NCBI GenBank assembly: GCA_938075415.1
Contig: CALJHC010000018.1
Span: 62,001-126,000 of the forward strand
Direction of reading: 5' to 3'
DNA from: an uncultured Rubripirellula sp.
GTDB lineage: Bacteria; Planctomycetota; Planctomycetia; Pirellulales; Pirellulaceae
DNA: 64,000 nucleotides
Made by a program: the position numbers and the translations under genes. Of this stretch, positions 54,542 to 63,771 are shown one piece after another. The first letter of the stretch is position 1. Every line of letters begins with the position of its first letter. Below the pieces are notes generated by a model that saw only the letters and a program-made list of their open reading frames with translations, did no database searches and was not told the origin of the DNA.

Positions 54542-55485
54542 GTGAGGAATGACTCTCTTAACACTTTGGCTTCAAATCGCCCGGCCGTCCAAGTCCTGCC
54601 ACTTCTCAGGTTATGAATCGTTACCACAGCGGGACTGAACAACAGGGGATCAACACGATAGAAATCGTATTGGTAATCCTTGAATACCTTTGCAAAAGGC
54701 CGCCCGTGATCCGTCGAAGAACAACTTGGAACCTTCTCGATTACGTCAGCGACCGCATCGTCATCATGGTCTACCCAAAGTGAGACATTCGCGCCATAGA
54801 GCATCGCATCATTGGTTCGCCCAATTCCCCCGACCACATCCCCACGCTTTGCAGGCGGTGGAAGTGGCGCCAAGCCAGTGGCTGAGACAATCGTTTTGAC
54901 ATCAAATTTCAACTCGTGCAACTTATGCATCGCAGTTTCAACACTCCTGGCGACAACTTGAACACTGCCCGCAACGGAAGTGCTCGGAGCGACCGCGATT
55001 CGTAATTGCCCGACCTCTAAACCACAATCTTCCGCAATGCTTTTGACAGCGGCGTTGGTCGGCAGCGTCTCCGATTCCAAGACACCAACCACTGGTTGAA
55101 CGGCCTCCAGGAGATCCAAATCCGTCAAAACAGCTTCGCGTCCACGAACCATCCGCATCGGTCCGCTGCCCATCGCAAAATAATCATCGGCCTTCACAGG
55201 CCAACCAGCGTATTGACACCCCAGGCAGGCTAACAGGGGTTGGTCGGTTTGAACAAAAACAGCCTGTCCAACAACGAATTCAGAACGATCAACCGGAACC
55301 AATTGAACCGAAGAAAGCCCCCCCATGCACAAGTCAGCTAAACCAATTCCAATCCCAAGACCTCCATGACATGCAACACCCGCATCAATAACTTTTGCAC
55401 CCTCAATCTGCTCAGCACGCCCACCCAGTGAAGCAATCCGCTGAAATAGTTCGTCAAATCGGTTGCATGTGATTGAATTAGTCAT
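54538..55485 (-). CDS. mch: methenyltetrahydromethanopterin cyclohydrolase
   Basis: Interconverts methenyl- and formyl-tetrahydromethanopterin in the C1-oxidation branch. Recognised from GVACHGGLGIGIGLADLCMGG, QTDQPLLACLGCQYAGWPV, DYFAMGSGPMRMVRG, SATGLAPLPPPAKRGDVVGGIGRTNDAMLYGANVSLWVD and SCSSTDHGRPFAKVF, all characteristic of Mch in archaea, methylotrophs and planctomycetes. 315 residues is the family length. ATG at 55485, with no strong ribosome site. It heads an overlapping three-gene operon. Its presence indicates the tetrahydromethanopterin pathway, so fae, mtdB/C and fhc genes should be elsewhere in the genome. Confidence 0.95.
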   Translation of the reverse strand: MTNSITCNRFDELFQRIASLGGRAEQIEGAKVIDAGVACHGGLGIGIGLADLCMGGLSSVQLVPVDRSEFVVGQAVFVQTDQPLLACLGCQYAGWPVKADDYFAMGSGPMRMVRGREAVLTDLDLLEAVQPVVGVLESETLPTNAAVKSIAEDCGLEVGQLRIAVAPSTSVAGSVQVVARSVETAMHKLHELKFDVKTIVSATGLAPLPPPAKRGDVVGGIGRTNDAMLYGANVSLWVDHDDDAVADVIEKVPSCSSTDHGRPFAKVFKDYQYDFYRVDPLLFSPAVVTIHNLRSGRTWTAGRFEAKVLRESFLT

Positions 55486-56174
55486 GCCAAAATATTGGTA
55501 GAAATATTGTCAAATGTCTAGCGGTCTTAGAATCAGAGCGGGTCGAAATCCCGTCCTGAGCAATCAAAAGCTCCATCAACGGGCAATCGGAACGCACCCT
55601 CCCGGGGACGCACGGCATTCCGAGGTAAACCAGAGAACCCATGGCGGTTCTTTCCATCGTCAGCGTGCTCACGGGGGCCCCCTATCAGGCTGCAACCCGT
55701 TCTCAACCCAAAGCCTCTGGACCATCTTCACGAGACAGGAACACTGGGTTGCCAAAAAGACGAGCTGCATCAACCTTTTGCGCAATGCTCTGCACCCAGA
55801 ACGCATTGCTCCCCACCCAGATCGCATTGCTCTGCACCCAGATCGCATTGCTCTAAACCCTGTTCGCAATGCTCTAAACCGTGTTCGCAATGCTCCGAAA
55901 CCCTGTTTGCAATACTCACCACCCAGATCGCCATTTTGGAACCTAGCCCGAAAGAATCCGGGAGCGAGCACGACTTTTCAACGCCCACCAGCAAAACCCA
56001 TCTTCCCGAATCCACCCGGCAACACCCGCCGAACCACTTCCGCCCCCTGCCATTTGTCACAGAAATCGATCATTCTTAAGGAGTACCCTTGTGACTCACT
56101 CGGCTCATGCCAGTGAGAGTCAGAGCCAGCCGAAAGTTGGCTGCAAAGACCCCGAAACGCTACGTTAAATCAAC
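55486..56174. other. Intergenic region between mch and def with a 21-bp repeat array
   Basis: About 690 bp. Holds the repeat at 55781-55928 and presumably the promoters of mch and def. Frames over the repeat are open on both strands only because the period is a multiple of 3. Confidence 0.6.
55781..55928. repeat. degenerate 21-bp tandem repeat, about seven copies
   Basis: Units begin CGCA(A/T)TGCTC at 55781, 55802, 55823, 55844, 55865 and 55886; a degenerate seventh begins TGCAATACTC near 55908. Unit ends vary between CACCCAGAT and AAACCCTGTT. One unit is 22 bp, which breaks any single reading frame. This is the longest tandem array in the window. Confidence 0.92.
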
Positions 56175-56759
56175 ATGCAACTAAGCATCATCCAGTACCC
56201 CCATCCAACCCTTCGCGTACGCAGTAAACCAATCCGCAGAGTCGATAAACAACTGCGAATGCTTGTCGAGCAAATGCTCGAACTGATGTATGCCGCTGAG
56301 GGCGTGGGGCTTGCCGCTAATCAGGTCAACCTTCCGATACGCTTATTCGTCGCCAACGCCGCAGGAAATCGCGAAGAGGGCGAAGAGCTAGTGATTATCA
56401 ATCCCGAAATACAATTTCCAAAAGGTAACGAAACGGCGCAAGAAGGTTGCCTCAGCCTGCCAGGTATCTACGGCAACGTTAAACGTCCAAAGTCCATTAA
56501 ATTGAGTGCCTACGATCTGGATGGAAATTCAATTGACTGCGAGGTGGATGGATTCTTGGCTCGTGTGATTCAGCATGAGAACGATCATCTTAACGGCGTT
56601 CTATTTTTCGACAGAATGTCAGATGAGAGCCGGCGGGACTTGGATGATCGGATTGCAGAGATGGAAACGGTCTATCGAAGCAAGCAGGCAACCGGTGGAA
56701 TTGAAGCAGACCCACAACTGATTGCAGAACTTGACCAATGGTACAATCTTTACTGCTAA
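56175..56759 (+). CDS. def: peptide deformylase
   Basis: Removes the formyl group from nascent proteins. All three motifs are present: GVGLAANQ (residues 43-50), EGCLSLPG (metal-binding Cys92) and QHENDHLNG (metal-binding His134 and His138; HENDH is a variant of the usual HExDH with the same ligands). The C-terminal extension of about 45 residues is normal for the type found here. No clear ribosome site lies before the ATG. It is 48 nt upstream of fmt, the enzyme that adds the formyl group, an order common in bacteria. Confidence 0.96.
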   Translation: MQLSIIQYPHPTLRVRSKPIRRVDKQLRMLVEQMLELMYAAEGVGLAANQVNLPIRLFVANAAGNREEGEELVIINPEIQFPKGNETAQEGCLSLPGIYGNVKRPKSIKLSAYDLDGNSIDCEVDGFLARVIQHENDHLNGVLFFDRMSDESRRDLDDRIAEMETVYRSKQATGGIEADPQLIAELDQWYNLYC

Positions 56760-56807
56760 GTCAACTAATTCACAAATGCCCCGAATACTCCGGTTAAGGA
56801 CGACTGC

Positions 56808-57809
56808 ATGCGACTTATCTTGATGGGCACCGGCCCCTTCGCTGTCCCCTCTTTTGAAGCATTACGTAATGATGGTCACCAGATTAGCGTCGTCGTCACA
56901 CGTCCACTTCCAACGATAAAAAGTCGCAAAGGTCCGCCTCCGGAACCTGTGCGTGACTGGGCCGATCAATACCAATTGCCCATCATCTCACCCGACAGCA
57001 TTAATTCCGCATCTTCGATCAAATCCATCAAAGACATTCACCCCGACTTACTGGTGGTCTGCGACTATGGGCAAATCCTCAGCTCCGAATCCCTTGAGAC
57101 AAGTTCCTTTGGCGGAATCAACTTGCATGGATCGCTTCTACCCAAATACCGGGGTGCTGCACCAGTACAACGCGCACTCCTCTCAGGCGATACCACCACC
57201 GGTGTGTCCGTCATTCACATGACACCACGCCTCGATGGTGGCCCGATCCTTGCAAGTGCATCCACCACCATCGGTCCAACCGAAACCTCTGGGCAACTGG
57301 AAAAGCGATTGTCCGAAATCGGAATCCAACCCACGCTCGAGGCGGTTGCGAAGCTGGATAACTGGGACAAAGTTTCGTCAATTGGTGTTCCACAAGATGC
57401 GACGCAGGTTACCAAAGCGCCAAGGCTGTCGAAAAAAGAAGCAGCAATCAACTGGAACTCTACGACGCGTTTTGTTGACTGTTTTGTCCGTGGCATGCAA
57501 CCATGGCCCATCGCTTTTTGCCATTTGCCGATGCCAAATAACAAACCGCCCCTCAGGATTGCAATTAAGAAAGTGTCGGCTATCCAGCGAAATGAGCCGA
57601 CAGCCGAGGTGCACAACGGCTCAGAACCTGAGTTAGTACCCCAAGATCATCACGCTCCGGGAACCATCCTCTCCAGCGAGCGTATGATCGTAAGCACCCG
57701 CGACGGAAGCCTCGAAATCGTCACGATTCAACCCGCTGGTAAACGCGAGATGACAGGCGAAGAATTCATGCGAGGTTATCAGCCACCACCGGGTACGGTC
57801 CTGCAGTGA
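56808..57809 (+). CDS. fmt: methionyl-tRNA formyltransferase
   Basis: Formylates initiator Met-tRNA using 10-formyl-tetrahydrofolate. The N-terminal domain has LILMGTGPFAVPSFEAL, the active-site INLHGSLLPKYRGAAPVQRALL (Asn, His, and Ser-Leu-Leu-Pro), the conserved Asp in VSVIHMTPRLDGGPIL, and a C-terminal tRNA-binding domain (PGTILSSERMIVSTRDGSLEIVTIQPAGKREMTGEEFMRGYQ). An AAGGA ribosome site precedes the ATG. 333 residues is normal. It follows def in the same transcript, and the next gene starts 77 nt downstream. Confidence 0.96.
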   Translation: MRLILMGTGPFAVPSFEALRNDGHQISVVVTRPLPTIKSRKGPPPEPVRDWADQYQLPIISPDSINSASSIKSIKDIHPDLLVVCDYGQILSSESLETSSFGGINLHGSLLPKYRGAAPVQRALLSGDTTTGVSVIHMTPRLDGGPILASASTTIGPTETSGQLEKRLSEIGIQPTLEAVAKLDNWDKVSSIGVPQDATQVTKAPRLSKKEAAINWNSTTRFVDCFVRGMQPWPIAFCHLPMPNNKPPLRIAIKKVSAIQRNEPTAEVHNGSEPELVPQDHHAPGTILSSERMIVSTRDGSLEIVTIQPAGKREMTGEEFMRGYQPPPGTVLQ

Positions 57810-57886
57810 TCGCGAGGGATTCGCTCCCATTGGGTGACCTCACGGCAAAAATCTTTCTCGACAAGATGGTTCCATCGGACCGGATA

Positions 57887-60856
57887 ATGAAGAATCTATC
57901 TACGTTATTTCTCTGGCGATTCACGTCCTTGCTAGGAATTTTGGCCTGCACGCTCCATGGTCTAGATGGCAAAGAACCATCGCTGCACCTTTCCCAGCAG
58001 CCGTTACCGGCCCATCAGGCGGCGGCCTCAATGAGCTTGCCCGACGGATTCAGATCGACGCTGTTTGCCGGCGAACCAGAGGTAAAGCAACCTATCAGCT
58101 TTTGCATTGATGATCGAAACCGACTCTGGGTTGCCGAAGCCTATAACTACCCGAATCATGGGGAAACCCCCGGGGATCGTATCATCATCCTGGAAGATCA
58201 CGATGGTGACGGCCGCCACGACCAACGGAAAGTCTTCTTTGATGGGCTGAACTATGTCAGCGGCATTGAAGTTGGTTTTGGTGGAGTTTGGGTGATGTCT
58301 CCCCCCGCGATGTATTTCATTCCCGACAGAAATCAAGATGATGAGCCTGACGCCGAACCACAAATCCTGTTGGATGGATTTGGCAACCACGCCAACGCCC
58401 ACAATATGGCAAACGGTTTCGCATGGGGTCCCGATGGATGGCTTTACGCAACGCATGGTCGTACCAATTGGTCCATGATCGGCAGGCCGGGTGACAGCGA
58501 ACAACAAAGACGTCGCTTCGATGGCGGTGTCTGGCGATATCATCCCCTTGAACATCGATGGGAATCCTACGCTGACGGTACAACCAACCCCTGGGGTATC
58601 GACTGGAATGATTTTGGGGATGCATTTGTCACCAACTGCGTCAATCCTCACCTCTTTCAGGTCATTCAGGGAGCGCATTACGAACCGTGGAGAGGTCGCT
58701 CCAGCAGCCAGTATGCCTACCAGAGGATCGGGACCATCGCCGACCATCTGCACTTTGTTGGCTTAAGTAACGTTCGGCAAGGACTGGGGAGTTCCCAAGA
58801 AGATCAAGCGGGCGGTGGCCATGCACACTGTGGCACCATGATCTACTTGGGCAACCATCTTCCGATGGAATTTCGTGGACGTCTCTTCACCAACAACATT
58901 CACGGAAGACGAATAAATCAAGACCACCTTTCCAGAAAGGGATCCGGATATACCGCCTCCCACGAAACCGACCTGATGCGCAGTGCTGACCCTTGGTTCA
59001 TGGGCGTGACTTTGGCTTATGGCGCCAACGGAGAAATCTATGTCAGCGACTGGTCCGATACCGGAGAATGCCACAGTGTGAGGGATACAAAACGTGATAC
59101 CGGGCGATTGTATCGAATCAGCTACCTACAGACACAATTTCAACAGCCAAACCTCCGCGCCTGCGATGAACTGGAACTTGCGGAACACCAACTCAATGAC
59201 AACGAGTGGTATGTCAGACATTCACGCAGACTTCTTCAGGAAAAAGCTGCCAATGGTGATGATCTGACAATGGTCAAGGCGAGACTCCATCAACAGCTCG
59301 AATCCACTTTACCAATACCAAAACGCCTCCGCGCCCTCTGGACACTACACGTGATCGATGGCCTGACAGAGGATAACCTTCATCATCTACTAACGGACAG
59401 CAATGAATCGATCAGATCATGGGCAGTGACTCTCGTCTCTGAAAACAAAAAAATCAACCCTGATACGTCAGCATCGCTCCGGCAATTGGCCTCAACCGGC
59501 GACTCCCCAAAAGTACGGCTGGCCATCGCATCAGCTGCGCAGCGATTACCAAATAAGACACGATGGAATCTTGTCACCGCATTGGCAGCGCGCACCGAAG
59601 ACCATGGTGACCAAAATTTACCTTTGATGACATGGTACGCTATCGAACCCCTCATCCAAGATGATCCGGATCGTTATGTCCAATTATCATTAGAAACCAC
59701 GTCGCCTTTTCTTAGGAAAAACATGGCGAGAAGAATCGCGGAACATGAGGACAACCGAATCCTTATCGATCAATTATTCCACGGCTTCCTGACTCGCGAT
59801 AACCGACTTGGCGTCAAGCAACTTCTTGAAGGGTTGATCGAAGGACTCACGACCCAAATGAGTTACAGCAACTTGACTCACTGGACGGAATTCTATTCGA
59901 CCATTCGCGAGTCAACGACGGAAGATACGGTTCAACTCATCCATCGTCTCGCGTTCCAACTCGGTGATCGGAACGCTGCTCGTGTCTTAGCGGGTCTAGC
60001 CACCGACAACAGTCGGACACTCCAGGAAAGACGATCAGCTCTCAAAGCTCTGGGGGATCGGCAAATTGAGGGATTTGATTTGTCACTCATCCAATTATTG
60101 CAACAACCCGACTTGCGTGACTTGGCTATCTCCGGTTTATCAAAATACAACACCCGCAAGGTTCAGCGCGCCATCCTCGACGGATTCCATTCCTTTCGAC
60201 CCATCGAAAAAAGCTTGGCGTTGAAGACCTTATGCACACACGAATCTGGGGCGATGGAAGTCATTCAAGACATCAAGTCAGGAAAAATGGCAGTGGATGA
60301 CTTGGACGCCTCATCCATTAGACTCATGCGACAATACAGCAACCCAATCATTTCGAAAGAACTTGAGGCAAGATGGGGCACAGTGACGCAATCTGACTCC
60401 AGCCAATCAAAGCAGATTGAACTCTTCAAAAAAGTTCTGACACCCGCGACGATCCGTGATGCGAACCTTGTCAATGGACAGCGAATCTACTCCAAACGAT
60501 GCTCAAACTGCCACACATTCTTTGGTCAGGGCGGTAAGTTAGGCCCGGATCTAACCGGTGCGCAACGGACCAATACCGCCTACCTGCTAGAAAATATTAT
60601 CGCACCCCATTCAACGGTGCCAAACGCTTTCCTTCTGCAGATTATCCAAACCGTTGATGGCAGGTTGCTCTCGGGCATAGTCGAATCCCAGACGCCCGAC
60701 TCCCTGACCCTTGTCAATGAGAACCAGCGTTCTGTGATTCCGGTCAATCAAATTGAGCAAAGGAAAACGACGAGGGAATCCATCATGCCTACAGGATTGA
60801 TCAACGGCCTCAGCGAAAAGGAGGTGCGAGACCTAATCGCTTACCTGCAGCGCTAG
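57887..60856 (+). CDS. PVC-type membrane-bound dehydrogenase with heme-binding CxxCH
   Basis: Large exported protein (989 residues) of the family specific to Planctomycetes-Verrucomicrobia. The ATG at 57887 starts a signal peptide or anchor (LFLWRFTSLLGILACTLHG); the longer frame to 57806 overlaps fmt and was rejected. Residues to about 430 form a beta-propeller dehydrogenase domain (TIGR02604-like): GFRSTLFAGEPEVKQPISFCIDDRNRLWVAEAYNYPNHG, HDGDGRHDQRKVF and GPDGWLYATHGRTNWSMIG. A helical HEAT-like region follows (residues 450-840). The C-terminus is a heme domain (TIGR02603-like) with CSNCH near residue 872 and GGKLGPDLTGAQ. Such proteins probably pass electrons from sugars or alcohols to the respiratory chain; substrate unknown. 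Confidence 0.93.
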   Translation: MKNLSTLFLWRFTSLLGILACTLHGLDGKEPSLHLSQQPLPAHQAAASMSLPDGFRSTLFAGEPEVKQPISFCIDDRNRLWVAEAYNYPNHGETPGDRIIILEDHDGDGRHDQRKVFFDGLNYVSGIEVGFGGVWVMSPPAMYFIPDRNQDDEPDAEPQILLDGFGNHANAHNMANGFAWGPDGWLYATHGRTNWSMIGRPGDSEQQRRRFDGGVWRYHPLEHRWESYADGTTNPWGIDWNDFGDAFVTNCVNPHLFQVIQGAHYEPWRGRSSSQYAYQRIGTIADHLHFVGLSNVRQGLGSSQEDQAGGGHAHCGTMIYLGNHLPMEFRGRLFTNNIHGRRINQDHLSRKGSGYTASHETDLMRSADPWFMGVTLAYGANGEIYVSDWSDTGECHSVRDTKRDTGRLYRISYLQTQFQQPNLRACDELELAEHQLNDNEWYVRHSRRLLQEKAANGDDLTMVKARLHQQLESTLPIPKRLRALWTLHVIDGLTEDNLHHLLTDSNESIRSWAVTLVSENKKINPDTSASLRQLASTGDSPKVRLAIASAAQRLPNKTRWNLVTALAARTEDHGDQNLPLMTWYAIEPLIQDDPDRYVQLSLETTSPFLRKNMARRIAEHEDNRILIDQLFHGFLTRDNRLGVKQLLEGLIEGLTTQMSYSNLTHWTEFYSTIRESTTEDTVQLIHRLAFQLGDRNAARVLAGLATDNSRTLQERRSALKALGDRQIEGFDLSLIQLLQQPDLRDLAISGLSKYNTRKVQRAILDGFHSFRPIEKSLALKTLCTHESGAMEVIQDIKSGKMAVDDLDASSIRLMRQYSNPIISKELEARWGTVTQSDSSQSKQIELFKKVLTPATIRDANLVNGQRIYSKRCSNCHTFFGQGGKLGPDLTGAQRTNTAYLLENIIAPHSTVPNAFLLQIIQTVDGRLLSGIVESQTPDSLTLVNENQRSVIPVNQIEQRKTTRESIMPTGLINGLSEKEVRDLIAYLQR

Positions 60857-61593
60857 TTTCCCGTTGCATCTTGAGACGCCAACCTATTTCACTCAGACGC
60901 AGCGATTAGAACAGGTTTTCAACACTCGGTAACGGAATGTTTCCACAGAAATTCGCAGGCCAGAGTATCCGCACGCCCCATCTTCGGTATCGCCTCATGA
61001 TCAGCATTGAAGTGCTGTGCATGCAAATCACCTCTGTCGAAGTGAATACAGGAACACCGAAGTTAATTGCAAATAAGTCGTAAAGTCTCAATGGATCGTT
61101 TTTTACTGCGGATCGTTGCATAACAAGACAACACTCAACGACAGCTTTTGCATACCATGCGATTCTGGCCAGTCATCGCGGCGCTGCCAACCAAAACGTC
61201 CTCACGACCGGCAACCAGTATCCCACTTCAATCAACCGAAATGTGCTGAAACACTGGTAAGAGAATACCTTTCAGTCTCTGTCAATCAGAGTTGCAAAAT
61301 CTACCCATTGGTTCATGCAATGCCGCTTTAGAAAAAAAGTTATTTATGGGACCGTGTATTTTCACCCAGTTTCTCTGCCGCGCCTTATCGATGCAAAATC
61401 CGACAGACGCCGAACAACCCCAAACGCTCGTAAACGGTTACACTAACACCAAGAACGTGCAAACCAACGTGGCAAATGTTGATCACCTCTAAGAAAACCC
61501 GATCGAGCTTCCATAGGCTTGGACGTTACCGCAATCCCGATCTGCCTGCCAATTGACCGAACCAAACTTCTAACCCCGTTACCCTGAAAACCC
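60857..61593. other. Long intergenic region
   Basis: About 740 bp between two plus-strand genes. No supported gene, repeat or hairpin was found. Confidence 0.5.
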
Positions 61594-62982
61594 ATGTTCC
61601 GTTTAGCTGACACGCCGATATTATTAGCACTGACCCTACTGGCAATCTTTGGAACACCCATCAGTAAGGCTGATGATCGGAGTCAAGAGAACCAAAAGCC
61701 CAACATCGTTTTAATCATCTCTGATGATCAGGCTTGGTCTGACTACAGCTTCATGGGCCATGAGACGATCCAGACTCCAAACCTCGATCGCCTTGCAAAA
61801 GAAAGCGTTCTTTTTCGACGGGGCTACGTTCCCACCTCTCTCTGTCGACCATCACTTGCAACCTTGCTTACAGGGCATTATGCCTCGACTCACGGAATCA
61901 CTGGAAATGACCCATCGCCAAAACACTTTGACCGCGCGTCGGTTCATTACAAGCAAGCGTGCGCCGATTTGATCGCCAAAATCGACCGGTTCAAGACCGT
62001 ACCGGCCCTACTGCAAGAACAGGGTTACCTAAGCCATCAGAGTGGAAAACTGTGGGAAGGAAGCTACAAGAACTCCGGTTTCACCCATGGAATGACGAGA
62101 GGGTTCCCAAATAATGGAGGCCGACATGGCGATGACGGCTTGAAAATTGGTCGCGAGGGTCTCGAGCCCATTGCAAACTTCCTGGACCTTGCCAAGCGTG
62201 ATTCGAAGCCATTCTTCCTTTGGTACGCACCATTTTTACCCCACACTCCCCACAATCCTCCACAGCGCATTCTTGCCAAGTATCAAACCGCCGATAGACC
62301 AGTCTCAATTGCGAAGTATTACGCAATGTGCGATTGGTTTGATGAGACTTGTGGACAACTTGTGGACCTCGTGGAGAGACGAGAACTGGCAGAAAATACA
62401 ATCTTTATCTACGTCACCGATAATGGATGGATTCAGGATCCGAAATCCCGAAAATACGCACCTCGCTCCAAGCAGTCTCCCAATGAGGGCGGAACACGAA
62501 CTCCAATTTTCTTTCATTGGCCCAAAAAATTCAAAGCCAACGATCGCAACGACTTAGTAAGCAGCATTGATCTAGTGCCAACGATTCTGTCGCTAGCCCA
62601 AGCCGCGATACCCAGCGACCTTCCCGGTCTTGATCTCACTAACAACCTGCGCAGTGGCGATCCCATCGAGCGAAAGCAAATTTTCGGTGAGGGCTTTGCT
62701 CACGATATTGCTGACATAGACAAACCCGAAGCATCACTGCTGTACCGTTGGTGCATCGAAGGAAAATGGAAACTTCTGCTTACCTATGATGGTGAAGTTA
62801 ATCGCTACGCTAGCTCACATCCACGCAACGTAAAAGTCCCGCAACTCTTTAATCTGACCGATGATCCAACCGAGCAAACCAATCTCGCAAATAGCCATCC
62901 CGAACTGGTCCAACGGCTCAGTAAAGCGATCGCAAATTGGTATCCCGTTCATGAGCGCAAAACCTTAACGGCAGCTCAATGA
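61594..62982 (+). CDS. sulfatase (exported)
   Basis: Formylglycine-dependent sulfatase. The signal peptide has a hydrophobic core at residues 8-22 and probable cleavage after SKA. NIVLIISDDQAWSDYSFMGH supplies the metal Asp pair. The maturation site is SLCRPSLATLLTGHYASTHGITGND: the CxPS part is kept (Cys84) but the usual Arg two positions after Pro is Leu. Similar CRxSLATLLTG sites occur in N-sulfoglucosamine sulfohydrolase-like sulfatases, which suggests action on N- or O-sulfated glycans. LPHTPHNPP and VTDNGW complete the active site. 462 residues. It stands alone; no formylglycine-generating enzyme is in the window. Confidence 0.93.
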   Translation: MFRLADTPILLALTLLAIFGTPISKADDRSQENQKPNIVLIISDDQAWSDYSFMGHETIQTPNLDRLAKESVLFRRGYVPTSLCRPSLATLLTGHYASTHGITGNDPSPKHFDRASVHYKQACADLIAKIDRFKTVPALLQEQGYLSHQSGKLWEGSYKNSGFTHGMTRGFPNNGGRHGDDGLKIGREGLEPIANFLDLAKRDSKPFFLWYAPFLPHTPHNPPQRILAKYQTADRPVSIAKYYAMCDWFDETCGQLVDLVERRELAENTIFIYVTDNGWIQDPKSRKYAPRSKQSPNEGGTRTPIFFHWPKKFKANDRNDLVSSIDLVPTILSLAQAAIPSDLPGLDLTNNLRSGDPIERKQIFGEGFAHDIADIDKPEASLLYRWCIEGKWKLLLTYDGEVNRYASSHPRNVKVPQLFNLTDDPTEQTNLANSHPELVQRLSKAIANWYPVHERKTLTAAQ

Positions 62983-63771
62983 CCGGTACTTGGACTGCTG
63001 AATCCCTTGCGGCCACATCAGGTCCATTGAAAAGAGAAGGAGCAATGCCAATAACTGCCAGTCGAACGTTCGAGGGCAGGGAACTCTGCCATCTGGATCC
63101 ACTGACTGCATGCAATCACTTCTAACAAGGTACCAATAGGCACCTCAATGCCTAACAAAGGGCACTGGCGAAGCCCGGCAGCAAGTGAGACAAAACGAAT
63201 CAAGCGTTCGGACTGACCGTGATGAAAATTCTTGGTCGTGGGAAAAACCTCACTGTCAAATCAGCCAATCTATCTGTTGGTTGATCACTTGGGATTCCAT
63301 AATTCCCAACAACCAAATTCTAAGTTGCACGCTCCTGCTCAACCTAACTTGCTTCGCGTTATCCTCGAAACAGGCAAAGCAGAGTTAAGAGTCGATGAGA
63401 AAATCCGGTTCCCAGTGTGCGATCGATCAACCCTACACTGCCGGACACCGAGTTGATGAGTTTGAACGTGAGCGATCGCCCCAACAATCGGTGCTCTGAC
63501 GCCAAAGACGTGAAACGTTCCCTAATCACTAATGGTGCGAGTTTTGCCAACAACATGAACGAGGCTAAACAGCCCCCAGCAACGGTCTTAATCTTCTTTG
63601 GGTAAGGTAGAAAGCCAAGGATTTCCCGAGTCATCATTGACTCAACAATCAACAGCAACTATCTGAACATTTCTCGCAAAGGCCGCCTTGAACAGACGGG
63701 GTATTCACGTAACGGTGTTCGTCCTATAACTCAAAACGCAGTCCTATCCGCACACAATCCAGCAAGTAGCC
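62983..63771. other. Long intergenic region
   Basis: About 790 bp. Short frames on both strands show no recognisable product; no repeats or strong hairpins found. Holds the promoter for the polyketide synthase gene. Confidence 0.5.

Noticed and set aside
3555-55928. CRISPR arrays as an explanation for the tandem repeats
   Set aside because: The repeats are directly adjacent without spacers and no cas gene is present.
55514-56116. 200-codon plus frame over the mch-def gap
   Set aside because: It depends on the 21-bp repeat for its length, is rich in Pro/His/Arg/Asn and has no family resemblance.
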